From contig OY727100.1 in NCBI GenBank assembly GCA_963402885.1, forward strand, positions 1 through 64,000: a DNA stretch of 64,000 nt, written 5' to 3'. The first letter of the stretch is position 1; the number at the start of each line of letters is the position of its first letter. Shown here one piece after another: positions 14,401 to 27,916 of the stretch. Made by a program: the position numbers and the translations under genes. Origin of the DNA: Antedon bifida (taxonomy: Eukaryota; Echinodermata; Crinoidea; Comatulida; Antedonidae). A model generated the notes under the pieces. That model was not told where the DNA came from and did not search any database. It saw only the letters and a list, made by a program, of their open reading frames with translations.

Positions 14401-17400
14401 GTTACTTTACTAAACACCACTTTTAAAGTGGCCATATGACCGCACCCCGAATCCTCGGGCTGGGTTCACGATAGTATAGATTGACGTAGTATGGTACTGG
14501 CTTTCATGAAATGTGCCACTTGCCCCAGCTCAGTGCGGGCAAGTACGGGTTTTAAAGCAATTTAAAATGCGTATTTTTAGCAATCATTTAGTAAACACCA
14601 TTTTTAAAGTGGCCATATGACCACACCCCGACGCCTCGGGCCGGGTTTATGATAGTATAGATTGACGTAGTATTGTCCTGGCTTTCAGGAAATGTGCCAC
14701 TTGCCCTGGCCCAGTGCGGGCAATTACGGGTTTTAAAGCAATTTAATATGCGTATTTTTAGCAATAATTTAGTAAACACCACTTTTAAAGTGGCCATATG
14801 ACCACACCCCGACGCCTTGGGCCGGGTTTATGATAGTATAGATTGACGTAGTATTGTCCTGGCTTTCAGGAAATGTGCCACTTGTCCCGACCCAGTGCGG
14901 GCAAGTACGGGTTTTAAAGCAATTTAAAATGCGTATTTTTAGCAATCATTTAGTAAACACCATTTTTAAAAGTGGCCATATGACCACACCCCGACGCCTC
15001 GGGCCGGGTTTATGATAGTAAAGATTGACGTAGTATTGTCCTGGCTTTCAGGAAATGTGCCACTTGCCCTGGCCCAGTGCGGGCAAGTACGGGTTTTAAA
15101 GCAATTCATAATGCGTATTTTTAGCAATAATTTAGTAAACACCACTTTTAAAGTGGCCATATGACCACACCCCGACGCCTCGGGCCGGTTTTATGATAGT
15201 ATAGATTGACGTAGTATTGTCCTGGCTTTCAGGAAATGTGCCACTTGCCCCGACCCAGTGCGGGCAAGTACGGGTTTTAAAGCAATTTAAAATGCGTATT
15301 TTTAGCAATAATTTAGTAAACACCACTTTTAAAGTGGCCATATGACCACATCCCGACGCCTCGGGCCGGGTTCATGATAGTATAGATTGACGTAGTATGG
15401 TACTGGCTTTCAGAAAATGTGCCACTTGCCCCGGCCCAGTGCGGGCAAGTACGTGTTTTAAAGCAATTTCTAATGCGTTTTTTTAGCAATAATTTAGTAA
15501 ACACCGCTTTTAAAGTGGCCATATGACCACACCTCAACGCCTCGGGCCGGGTATATGATAGTATAGATTGACGTAGTATTGTCCTGGCTTTCAGGAAATG
15601 TGCCACTTGCCCCGACCCAGTGCGGGCAAGTACAGGTTTTAAAGCAATTTAAAATGCGTAATTTTAGCAATAATTTAGTAAACACCACTTTTAAAGTGGC
15701 CATATGACAACATCCCGACGCCTCGGGCCTTGTTCATGATAGTATAGATTGACGTAGTATGGTACTGGCTTTCAGGAAATGTGCCACTTGCCCCGGCCCA
15801 GTGCGGGCAAGTACGTGTTTTAAAGCAATTTAAAATGCGTATTTTTAGCAATAATTTAGTAAACACCACTTTTAAAGTGGCCATATGACCACATCCCGAC
15901 GCCTCGGGCCGGGTTCATGATAGTATAGATTGACGTAGTATGGTACTGGCTTTCAGAAAATGTGCCACTTGCCCCGGCCCAGTGCGGGCAAGTACGTGTT
16001 TTAAAGCAATTTCTAATGCGTATTTTTAGCAATAATTTAGTAAACACCGCTTTTAAAGTGGCCATATGACCACACCTCAACGCCTCGGGCCGGGTATATG
16101 ATAGTATAGATTGACGTAGTATTGTCCTGGCTTTCAGGAAATGTGCCACTTGCCCCGACCCAGTGCGGGCAAGTACAGGTTTTAAAGCAATTTAAAATGC
16201 GTAATTTTAGCAATAATTTAGTAAACACCACTTTAAAAGTGGCCATATGACAACATCCCGACGCCTCGGGCCTTGTTCATGATAGTATAGATTGACGTAG
16301 TAAGGTACTGGCTTTCAGGAAATGTGCCACTTGCCCCGGCCCAGTGCGGGCAAGTACGTGTTTTAAAGCAATTTCTAATGCGTATTTTTAGCATTAATTT
16401 AGTAAACACCACTTTTAAAGTGGCCATATGACCACACTCCGACGCCTCAGGCCTCGTACACGATAGTATAGATTGACGTAGTATGGTCCTGGCATTCCAG
16501 AAATGTGCCACTTGCCACGGCCCAGTGCGGGCAAGTACGGATTTTAAAGCAATTTAAAATGCGTATTTTTAGCATTAATTTAGTAAATACCACTTTTAAA
16601 GTGGCCATATGACCACACCCCGACGCCCCGGGCCGGGTTCATGATAGTATAGATTGACGTAGTATGGTCCTGGCTTTCAGGAAATGTGCCACTTGCCCCG
16701 GCCCAGTACGGGCAAGTACGTGTTTTAAAGCAATTTAAAATGCGAATTTTTAGTGGTATTTTACTAAGTATTAATAGCATCACTTTTAAAGTGGCCATAT
16801 GACCATACCCAGACGCCTCGGGCCGGGTACACAATAGTATAGATTGACGTAGTATGGTACTGGCTTTCAGGAAATGTGCCACTTGCCCAAGCCCAGTGCG
16901 GGCAAGTACGTGTTTTAAAGCAATTTAAAATGCGTATTTTTAGTGTTATTTTACTAAGTATTAATAGCACCAATTTTAAATGGCCATATGACCACACCCC
17001 GACGCCTCGGGCCGGGTTTACAATAGTATAGATTGATGTAGAATGGTCCTGGCATTCCATAAATGTGCCACTTGCCCCGGCCCAGTGCAGGCAAGTACGT
17101 GTTTTAAAGCAATTTCAAATGGATATTTTTAACATTAATTTACTAAGAATTAATAGCACCACTTTTAAAGTGGCCATATGACCACACCCCGACACCTCGG
17201 GCCGGGTTTATGATATTATAGATTGACGTAGTATTGTCCTGGCTTTCAGGAAATATGCCCCTTGCCCCGACCCAGTGCGGGCAAGTACGGGTTTTAAAGC
17301 AAGTTAAAATGCGTATTTTTAGCAATAACTTAGTAAACACCACTTTTAAAGTGGCCATATGACCACATCCCGACGCCTCGGGCCGGGTTCATGATAGTAT

Positions 17401-20400
17401 AGATTGACATAGTTTGGTACTGGCTTTCAGGAAATGTGCCACTTGCCCCGGCCCAGTGCGGGCAAGTACGTGTTTTAAAGCAATTTAAAATTCATATTTT
17501 TAGCAATAATTTAGTAAACACCACTTTTAAAGTGACCATATGACCACACCCCGACGCCTCGTTTTAAAGTGGCCATATGACCACACCCCGACGCCTCGGG
17601 CCGGGTTTACAATAGTATAGATTGATGTAGAATGGTCCTGGCATTCCATAAATGTGCCACTTGCCCCGGCCCAGTGCAGGCAAGTACGTGTTTTAAAGCA
17701 ATTTCAAATGGATATTTTTAACATTAATTTACTAAGAATTAATAGCACCACTTTTAAAGTGGCCATATGACCACACCCCGACACCTCGGGCCGGGTTTAT
17801 GATAGTATAGATTGACGTAGTATTGTCCTGGCTTTCAGGAAATATGCCCCTTGCCCCGACCCAGTGCGGGCAAGTACGGGTTTTAAATCAAGTTAAAATG
17901 CGTATTTTTAGCAATAACTTAGTAAACACCACTTTTAAAGTGGCCATTTGACCACATCCCGACGCCTCGGGCCGGGTTCATGATAGTATAGATTGACATA
18001 GTTTGGTACTGGCTTTCAGGAAATGTGCCACTTGCCCCGGCCCAGTGCGGGCAAGTACGTGTTTTAAAGCAATTTAAAATTCATATTTTTAGCAATAATT
18101 TAGTAAACACCACTTTTAAAGTGACCATATGACCACACCCCGACGCCTCGGGCCGGGTTTATGATAGTATAGATTGACGTAATATGGTCCTGGCATTCCA
18201 GAAATGTGCCACTTGCCCCGGCCCAGTGCGGCCAAGTACGGATTTTAAAGCAATTTAAAATGCGTCTTTTTAGTGTTACCGTACTTTACTAAACACCACT
18301 TTTAAAGTGGCCATATGACCGCACCCCGACGCCTCGGGCCGGGTTCATGATAGTATAGATTGACGTAGTATGGTACTGGCTTTCATGAAATGTGCCACTT
18401 GCCCTGGCCGGCTCAGTGCGGGCAAGTACGGGTTTTAAAGCAATTTAAAATGCGTATTTTTAGCAATCATTTAGTAAACACCATTTTTAAAGTGGCCATA
18501 TGACCACACCCCGACGCCTCGGGCCGGGTTTATGATAGTATAAATTGACGTAGTATTGTCCTGGCTTTCAGGAAATGTGCTACTTGCCCTGGCCCAGTGC
18601 GGGTAAGTACGGGTTTTAAAGCAATTTAAAATGCGTATTTTTAGCAATAATTTAGTAAATACCACTTTTAAAGTGGCCATATGACCACACCCCGACGCCT
18701 CGGGCCGGGTTTATGATAGTATAGATTGACGTAGTATTGTCCTGGCTTTCAGGAAATGTGCCACTTGCCCCGACCCAGTGCGGGCAAGTACGGGTTTTAA
18801 AGCAATTTAAAATGCGTATTTTTAGCAATAATTTAGTAAACACCACTTTTAAAGTGGCCATATGACCACATCCCGACGCCTCGGGCCGGGTTCATGATAG
18901 TATAGATTGACGTAGTATGGTACTGGCTTTCAGGAAATGTGCCACTTGCCCCGGCCCAGTGCGGGCAAGTACGTGTTTTAAAGCAATTTCTAATGCGTAT
19001 TTTTAGCAATAATTTAGTAAACACCACTTTTAAAGTGGCCATATGACCACACCCCGACGCCTCGGGCCGGGTTTATGATAGTATAGATTGACGTAGTATT
19101 GTCCTGGCTTTCAGGAAATGTGCCACTTGCCCCGACCCAGTACGGGCAAGTACGGGTTTTAAAGCAATTTAAAATGCGTATTTTTAGCAATAATTTAGTA
19201 AACACCACTTTTAAAGTGGCCATATGACCACATCCCGACGCCTCGGGCCGGGTTCATGATAGTATAGATTGACGTAGTATGGTACTGGCTTTCAGGAAAT
19301 GTGCCACTTGCCCCGGCCCAGTGCGGGCAATTACGTGTTTTAAAGCAATTTCTAATGCGTATTTTTAGCAATAATTTAGTAAACACCGCTTTTAAAGTGG
19401 CCATATGACCACACTTCGACGCCTCGGGCCGGGTTTATGATAGTATAGATTGACGTAGTATTGTTCTGGCTTTCATGAAATGTGCCACTTGCCCCGACCC
19501 AGTGCGGGCAAGTACAGGTTTTAAAGCAATTTAAAATGCGTATTTTTAGCAATAATTTAGTAAACACCACTTTTAAAGTGGCCATATGACCACACTCCGA
19601 CGCCTCAGGCCGGCCGCGTACACGATAGTATAGATTGACGTAGTATGGTCCTGGCATTCCAGAAATGTGCCACTTGCCCCGGCCCAGGGCGGGCAAGTAC
19701 GGATTTTAAAGCAATTTAAAATGCGTATTTTTAGCATTAATTTAGTAAATACCACTTTTAAAGTGGCCATATGACCACACCCCGACGCCTCGGGCCGGGT
19801 TCATGATAGTATAGATTGACGTAGTATGGTCCTGGCTTTCAGGAAATGTGCCACTTACCCCGGCCCAGTACGGGCAAGTACGTGTTTTAAAGCAATTTCA
19901 AATGCGAATTTTTAGTGGTATTTTACTAAGTATTAATAGCACCACTTTTAAAGTGGCCATATGACCACACCCCGACACCTCGGGCCGGGTTTATGTTAGT
20001 ATAGATTGACGTAGTATTGTCCTGGCTTTCAGGAAATATGCCCCTTGCCCCGATCGACCCAGTGCGGGCAAGTACGGGTTTTAAAGCAATTTAAAATGCG
20101 TATTTTTAGCAATAATTTAGTAAACACCACTTTTAAAGTGGCCATATGACCACATCCCGACGCCTCGGACCGGGTTCATGATAGTATAGATTGACGTAGT
20201 TTGGTACTGGCTTTCAGGAAATGTGCCACTTGCCCCGGCCCAGTGCGGGCAAATACGTGTTTTAAAGCAATTTGTAATGCGTATTTTTAGCAATAATTTA
20301 ATAAACACCGCTTTTAAAGTGGCCATATGACCACACCCCGACGCCTCGGGCCGGGTTTATGATAGTATAGATTGACGTAGTATTGTCCTGGCTTTCAGGA

Positions 20401-23400
20401 AATATGCCCCTTGCCCCGATCGACCCAGTGCGGGCAAGTACGGGTTTTAAAGCAATTTAAAATGCGTATTTTTAGCAATAATTTAGTAAACACCACTTTT
20501 AAAGTGGCCATATGACCACATCCCGACGCCTCGGACCGGGTTCATGATAGTATAGATTGACGTAGTATGGTACTGGCTTTCAGGAAATGTGCCACTTGCC
20601 CCGGCCCAGTGCGGGCAAGTACGTGTTTTAAAGCAATTTCTAATGCGTATTTTTAGCATTAATTTAGTAAACACCACTTTTAAAGTGGCCATATGACCAC
20701 ACTCCGACGCCTCAGGCCGCGTACACGATAGTATAGATTGACGTAGTATGGTCCTGGCATTCCAGAAATGTGCCACTTGCCCCGGCCCAGTGCGGGCAAG
20801 TACGGATTTTAAAGCAATTTAAAATGCGTATTTTTAGCATTAATTTAGTAAACACCACTTTTAAAGTGGCCATATGACCACACCCCGACGCCTCAGGCCG
20901 GGTTCATGATAGTATAGATTGACGTAGTATGGTCCTGGCTTTCAGGAAATGTGCCACTTGCCCCGGCCCAGTGCGGGCAAGTACGTGTTTTAAAGCAATT
21001 TAAAATGCGAATTTTTAGTGTTATTTTACTAAGTATTAATAGCACCACTTTTAAAGTGGCCATATGACCACACCCCGACGCCTCGGGCCGGCCGGGTACA
21101 CAATAGTATAGATTGACGTAGTATGGTACTGGCTTTCAGGAAATGTGCCACTTGCCCCGGCCCAGTCCGGGCAAGTACGTGTTTTAAAGCAATTTAAAAT
21201 GTTTATTTTTAGTGTTATTTTACTAAGTATTAATAGCACCAATTTTAAATGGCCATATGACCACACCCCGACGCCTCGGGCCGGGTTCACAATAGTATAG
21301 ATTGATGTAGAATGGTCCTGGCATTCCATAATTGTGCCACTTGCCCCGGCCCAGTGCAGGCAAGTACGTGTTTTAAAGCAATTTCCAATAGGTATTTTTA
21401 ACATTAATTTACTAAGAATTAATAGCACCACTTTTAAAGTGACCATATGACCACACCCGACGCCTCGGGCCGGGTTCACAATAGTATAAATTGACGTAGA
21501 ATGGTGCTGGCATTCCATAAATGTGCCACTTGCCCCGGCCCAGTGCGGGCAAGTACGAGTTTTAAAGCAATTTCAAATTCGTAATTTTAGTGTTATTTTA
21601 CTAAGTATTAATAGCACCAATTTTAAAGTGGCCATATGACCACACCCCGACGCCTCGGGCCGGGTTCACAATAGTATAGATTGATGTAGAATGGTCCTGG
21701 CATTTTGTAAAGCAATTTTAAAGCAATTTGTAATGCGTATTTTTAGCAATAATTTAATAAACACCGCTTTTAAAGTGGCCATATGACCACACCCCGACGC
21801 CTCGGGCCGGGTTTATGATAGTATAGATTGACGTAGTATTGTCCTGGCTTTCAGGAAATGTGCCACTTGCCCCGACCCAGTACGGGCAAGTACGGGTTTT
21901 AAAGCAATTTAAAATGCGTATTTTTAGCAATAATTTAGTAAACACCACTTTTAAAGTGGCCATATGACCACATCCCGACGCCTCGGGCCGGGTTCATGAT
22001 AGTATAGATTGACGTAGTATGGTACTGGCTTTCAGGAAATGTGCCACTTGCCCCGGCCCAGTGCGGGCAAGTACGTGTTTTAAAGCAATTTCTAATGCGT
22101 ATTTTTAGCATTAATTTAGTAAACACCACTTTTAAAGTGGCCAAGACCACACTCCGACGCCTCAAGCCGCGTACACGATAGTATAGATTGACGTAGTATG
22201 GTCCTGGCATTCCAGAAATGTGCCACTTGCCCCGGCCCAGTGCGGGCAAGTACGGATTTTAAAGCAATTTAAAATGCGTATTTTTAGCATTAATTTAGTA
22301 AACACCACTTTTAAAGTGGCCATATGACCACACCCCGACGCCTCAGGCCGGGTTCATGATAGTATAGATTGACGTAGTATGGTCCTGGCTTTCAGGAAAT
22401 GTGCCACTTGCCCCGGCCCAGTGCGGGCAAGTACGTGTTTTAAAGCAATTTAAAATGCGAATTTTTAGTGTTATTTTACTAAGTATTAATAGCACCACTT
22501 TTAAAGTGGCCATATGACCACACCCCGACGCCTCGGGCCGGCCGGGTACACAATAGTATAGATTGACGTAGTATGGTACTGGCTTTCAGGAAATGTGCCA
22601 CTTGCCCCGGCCCAGTCCGGGCAAGTACGTGTTTTAAAGCAATTTAAAATGTTTATTTTTAGTGTTATTTTACTAAGTATTAATAGCACCAATTTTAAAT
22701 GGCCATATGACCACACCCCGACGCCTCGGGCCGGGTTCACAATAGTATAGATTGATGTAGAATGGTCCTGGCATTCCATAATTGTGCCACTTGCCCCGGC
22801 CCAGTGCAGGCAAGTACGTGTTTTAAAGCAATTTCCAATAGGTATTTTTAACATTAATTTACTAAGAATTAATAGCACCACTTTTAAAGTGACCATATGA
22901 CCACACCCGACGCCTCGGGCCGGGTTCACAATAGTATAAATTGACGTAGAATGGTGCTGGCATTCCATAAATGTGCCACTTGCCCCGGCCCAGTGCGGGC
23001 AAGTACGAGTTTTAAAGCAATTTCAAATTCGTAATTTTAGTGTTATTTTACTAAGTATTAATAGCACCAATTTTAAAGTGGCCATATGACCACACCCCGA
23101 CGCCTCGGGCCGGGTTCACAATAGTATAGATTGATGTAGAATGGTCCTGGCATTTTGTAAATGTGCCACTTGCCCTGGCCCAGTGCAGGCAAGTACGTGT
23201 TTTAAAGCAATTTCAAATGGGTATTTTTAACATTAATTTACTAAGAATTAATAGCACCACTTTTAAAGTGGCCATATTACCACACCCCGACGCCTCAAGC
23301 CGGGTTCACAATAGTATAAATTGACGTAGAATGGTGCTGGCATTCCATAAATGTGCCACTTGCCCCGGCCCAGTGCGGGCAAGTACGTGTTTTAAAGCAA

Positions 23401-24670
23401 TTTCAAATGCGTATTTTTAGTGTTATTTTACTAAGTATTAATAGCACCAATTTTAAAGTGGCCATATGACCACACCCCGACGCCTCGGGCCGGGTTCACA
23501 ATAGTATAGATTGATGTAGAACGGTCCTGGCTTTCCATAAATGTGGCACTTGCCCCGGTCCAGTGCGGGCAAGTACGTGTTTTAAAGCAATTTAAAATGC
23601 GTATTTTTAGCATTAATTTACTAAGTATTATTAGCACCACTTTTAAAGTGGCCATATGACCACACCCCGATGCCTCGGGCCGAGTACACAATAGTATAGA
23701 TTGACGTAGTAGTGTCCTGGCATTCCAGAAATGTGCCACTTGCCACGGCCCAGTGCGGGCAAGTACGGATTTTAAAGCAATTTAAAATGCGTATTTTTAG
23801 CATTAATTTAGTAAACACCACTTTTAAAGTGGCCATTATGACCACACCCCGACGCCTCGGGCCGGGTACACAATAGTATAGATTGACGTAGTATGGTCCT
23901 GGCATTCCAGAAATGTACCACTTGCCCCGGCCCTGTGCGGCCAAGTACGGATTTTAAAGCAATTTAAAATGCGTCTTTTTAGTGTTATTTTACTAAACAC
24001 CACTTTTAAAGTGGCCATATGACCGCACCCCGACGCCTCGGGCCGGGTTCATGATAGTATAGATTGACGTAGTATGGTACTGGCTTTCAGGAAATGTGCC
24101 ACTTGCCCCGGCTCAGTGCGGGCAAGTACGGGTTTTAAAGCAATTTAAAATGCGTATTTTTAGCAATCATTTAGTAAACACCACTTTTAAAGTGGCCATA
24201 TGACCACACCCCGACGCCTCGGGCCGGTTTATGATAGTATAGATTGACGTAGTATTGTCCTGGCTTTCAGGAAATGTGCCACTTGCCCCGGCCCAGTGCA
24301 GGCAAGTACAGGTTTTAAAGCAATTTAAAATGCGTATTTTTAGCAATATTTTAGTAAACACCACTTTTAAAGTGGCCATATGACCACACCCCGACGCCTC
24401 GGGCCGGGTTTATGATAGTATAGATTGACGTAGTATTGTCCTGGCTTTCAGGAAATGTGCCACTTGCCCCGACCCAGTGCGGGCAAGTACGGGTTTTAAA
24501 GCAATTTAAAATGCGTTTTTTTAGCAATAATTTAGTAAACACCACTTTTAAAGTGGCCATATGACCACACTCCGACGCCTCGGGCCGGGTTCATGATAGT
24601 ATAGATTGACGTAGTATGGTACTGGCTTTCAGGAAATGTGCCACTTGCCCCGGCCCAGTGCGGGCAAGTA
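8446..24670 (+). repeat. 181/190 bp satellite array, forward orientation
   Basis: About 88 tandem units of 181 bp (carrying TTTAGTAAACACC) or 190 bp (carrying ACTAAGTATTAATAGCACC). Each unit keeps two dyads. One is the palindrome CCACTTTTAAAGTGG (for example 8705-8719). The other is a stem ACTTGCCC...GGGCAAGT with an 11 nt loop (for example 8806-8832). Junctions with partial units lie near 17560 and 21705. Recent block duplications are visible: about 915 bp (around 10059 and 10974), 371 bp (12561 and 12932), 543 bp (15313 and 15856) and 1450 bp (21051 and 22501). The many 60-155 residue minus-strand reading frames are the same repeat translated again and again. The unit is not a multiple of three, so I do not call genes. 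Confidence 0.95.
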
Positions 24671-24881
24671 GAGATTCAGAACATTTATTTCTCTTCTCTT
24701 TTCTATTAACAGTGTTTGTAAAAAAACAATTTTAAATAAGAGAGGCGAACCCCAGAAAGTGTAAACTTGTGGTGGGCTGCCAAAAAATAAAAAATATCAA
24801 AAATTCATTAAAAAAAACCAAAGTAAACAAAAATAACCGATCGAAAATATCAATGAAATTTGAATTAATATTATTTAGGAT

Positions 24882-26611
24882 TCAGTGATTATATGTGGAT
24901 AATAGATGCCTTTTTAGCTTAAAAGTGAAATGTTTTTTTGTTGGCGATTCGGTTATGTATTTGGGTAAGTTGTTCCAATATTTTGGCCCTGAAAACTGAA
25001 TGTTATGTTGGAAAGATAGTGTTTTGTGTAATGGAATATGTATTTTATTTGAGGTTCTTGTGTTATGACTATGATAGTTGAAATTGAATTTGAACAGGGG
25101 TTGAAATTGAGCGGGGATTAGGGAATTTAACCAAGAGTATACAAAAATACATTGTTGAAGGCAATTTATATCGTAAATTTTTAAAAGGGAAAGGGATGCA
25201 AACAACGGATCTGAGTGGGCTCTTGGAGGCGAGTTTGAAATGTTTCTAATACATTTTTTTTGTAGTAAAAGAAGTTTGTTTAGGTACGACGGATAAGTGT
25301 TCCCCCAGACAATATTGCAATAGTGGAGATAAGGAAGAATAAGGGAGCAATATATAGTACGAAGGATGTTTTGAGGAATAAATGCTGAAAGTCTAAACAT
25401 AATACCAGAACTTTTAGATATTTTGTTTTCGATTTCGTTAATATGGGCTTTCCAGGTCAATCTACTATCTAAATAGACCCCAAGAAATTTTGTTTTATTC
25501 ACTAATGGTATTTGGTAAGTGCCAAACTGGAGTTGGTTAGGGCATCCTACTAGTGGTTTGGGCGAATTCCGAAAAATCATAAAATTGCACTTCTTAAAAT
25601 TTACGGAGAGCTTGTTTGCAGAAAAGTAATCAAGGATGCTGGGTATGCTATCAATGGTAACTTTAAGGAGCGAGTCTAAATTTGTGTCAGTATATAGGAG
25701 GGTGGTATCGTCTGCATATAAAAGGAATGAAAGTAAATTTGAGGATCGGTAAATATCATTTATATATAGCAAGAACAGTAGAGGGCCTAACAGGGATCCT
25801 TGAGGGACTCCACATGTAATGGGTTGGAGATCGGATATGGATTGTTTAAATTTAGTGCATTGGTAACGGTTGGTCAGATAACTTTTATAAAGATTATACG
25901 CAGGGCCACGGATTCCATAATTAAATAATTTTGTCATTAGGATATCATGGTCTATTGTGTCAAATGCTTTGGAAAGATCGATAAAAAGGCCAATTGCTAA
26001 TTTGTTTTTTTCAAATGCTTGAACAATCTCGTTTGTTAATTTAAGAAGTGCAATAGATGTGTTATGATCCTTACGGAAGCCAAATTGATTTTTGTATAAT
26101 ATGTTATTCTGCTAAGAAATGTATATGTTCTGTCATAAATAAGACGTTCAAGAATTTTGGAGAAGATTGGCAGTACTGAAATGGGGCGGTAATTTCCAGG
26201 GTCGTGTTTATCACCGGATTTGAAGATCGGGGTAACTTTTGCTAACTTGAGACTATCGGGAAAGAAACCGTTTGATAAACATAAGTTAAAAATATAGCAT
26301 AGGGGATCTGATATTTGATGAATAACTTGTTTGATAATAGATGGACTTATATCATCAATGCCAGGGGATTTGTCATTTTTGAAATTTTTAACTAAGTCGA
26401 TTATCTCATCGCTGATAACAGGACTGAGAAATATAGAATTTAGGATAGGAGGGGGAAGATAAGTTTTATAGTTTACATTAGAAGTATTAATGTTTGATGC
26501 GAGATTAGGCCCAATATTTACGAAATAATTATTAAAGTGGTTGGAAATGGTAGTAGGGTCATCTGTAAGATTACCCCCGCAGTCAATTACAGATTCACCG
26601 TGATCACTCAC
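24882..26611 (-). pseudogene. LINE reverse transcriptase region (two frames)
   Basis: The first frame (26611-26036) holds the RT entry region, KSPGIDDIS and NYRPISVLP. The second frame is open from about 26100 down to 24882. It holds the FIDLSKAFDTIDH motif, GVPQGSLLGPLLF, the catalytic FLLYADDTTLL box, and FLGVYLDSRLTWKAHI, followed by a C-terminal thumb/connection region ending in a stop at 24882. The break near 26105 looks like a one-base loss. YADD is intact, but no continuous ORF joins it to the endonuclease. Confidence 0.9.
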
Positions 26612-27916
26612 TACACGTTTTTAATTAAGGTGTTTATAATTTTCCAAGTACCTTTAATGTCATCTCTTTTTTGGTAAAATTGATCTTCATAATAATCCTT
26701 TTTAGCTTTTTTTATTACAGAATTTAGTTTATTTCGAAATTGTTTGTATTCAATTATATTTCTATTAGTTGGGAATTTTAGAGATTTAGAGTACAGTTTA
26801 TGTTTATGTTTGACGGAAGTAATGAGTCCATTGGTCATCCAAGTCTTAAGTTTTTTATGTTTATTAACCCGATCTTCAAATGGAAAATGCTTATTAAATA
26901 ACTGTTTAAATTTTGTTTCAAAGGAGGAAAATGCAGGGGTAGGATCGTCAGTTAAATAAATATCGGTCCAAGACACACTCTCAAGTTCTTCTCTAAAGTT
27001 ATTTATGGTGGTGTTATTGATCTTACGAAATGATTTGGGGGAATTTGGGCATTTGTCGTATGAATTGGTAGAAAGTGATGTAATATTAAAAATTGGTAGG
27101 TGGTCACTAATATCGCTGTAGATCAGTCCATTAATATTAGGGAATTCAATATTGTTGGTAATTATGTTATCAATTAACGTTGAGGAGGTTTGTGTAATAC
27201 GGGTGGGTCTGTGGATTAAAGGAAGGAAGAAATTACCAAATAGTAAGTTGACAAAGTGTCTTGACTGATTATTGGACTGATGTTTTAAAATGTCAATGTT
27301 AAAATCCCCCAATAAATAAATATGTTTGTTTCACTGGACAAGTTGTTTAATAAGGCGTCAAACGATTCAATAAAGTTATTTGCATCTAAAGAGGGGGCCT
27401 TGTAGATGACACCAACAATAATACTTTTCCCAGATTTTCTTTCAATTTCGATAAAAAGTGATTCGTATACGGAACTATCAGATAGTAGATCGACCCTTTC
27501 TTTAAATTTAATACCATTTCGGATATAAAAGCCAACACCTCCACCAGCCCTCCCAGGTCTGTTCTTATGAATAAAGGAATAGTGTTCAATTTGTGCTAGG
27601 GGATTATCATCCTTTAACCAAGTTTCTGTAATACCAATTACATCAAAGTTATGGTTAAGGGATTTTAATAATATTTGAATGTTATTTATATTATGTAGTA
27701 AGCTTCGGGCATTGATATGGAGGGAAGAAAATATTTGTTTATGATTGTCACTTTCACTTAGACAGGCGATTTGTTCAGGTTGGTAGTATTCACAATTTGT
27801 TTGGCTGGAAGAAAAAAAATAGGAATCTGGGTTGAGATTTTGTTCATGTTTATCATATGATGAATAAGGATTAAAAATTTGATTATCTAATCGGTTTTGT
27901 TTATCATTGTTATTTC
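26611..27916 (-). pseudogene. LINE endonuclease region (two frames)
   Basis: The first frame (27916 down to about 27310) contains SLHINARSL, ITETWL and the glycine-rich GRAGGGVGFYI stretch, all typical of apurinic-like endonucleases of LINEs. The second frame (about 27312-26611) continues with GDFNIDIL and the catalytic-type SDHLPIF motif, then the linker toward the reverse transcriptase. The change of frame near 27310 falls just before GDFN. The second frame ends in tandem stop codons near 26612. In the annotated frame the first codons are satellite-derived (MTTPRRLG), an accident of the junction. Confidence 0.85.

Larger units (their letters stand above)
24671..27916 (-). mobile_element. 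CR1/jockey-like non-LTR retrotransposon (LINE), 5'-truncated and broken
   Basis: A 3.2 kb element lying between satellite arrays of opposite orientation. Read on the minus strand it has an N-terminal leader, an APE-type endonuclease, a reverse transcriptase and a short 3' UTR with an AAATAAA near its end at 24671-24700. There is no ORF1, and the 5' end stops inside a satellite unit, so it is probably truncated. Three frame breaks (near 27310, 26611 and 26105) make it non-autonomous. I see no target-site duplication: the flanking satellite is cut at different unit positions on the two sides. The clade is judged from motif style only. Confidence 0.9.

Noticed and set aside
8339-24560. Dozens of 60-155 residue minus-strand ORFs with a shared MATLKVVFTK...SYGHFKSG pattern
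   Set aside because: All are the 181/190 bp satellite read through. The unit is 3n+1 long, so frames drift from unit to unit, and there is no consistent start, stop or codon bias.
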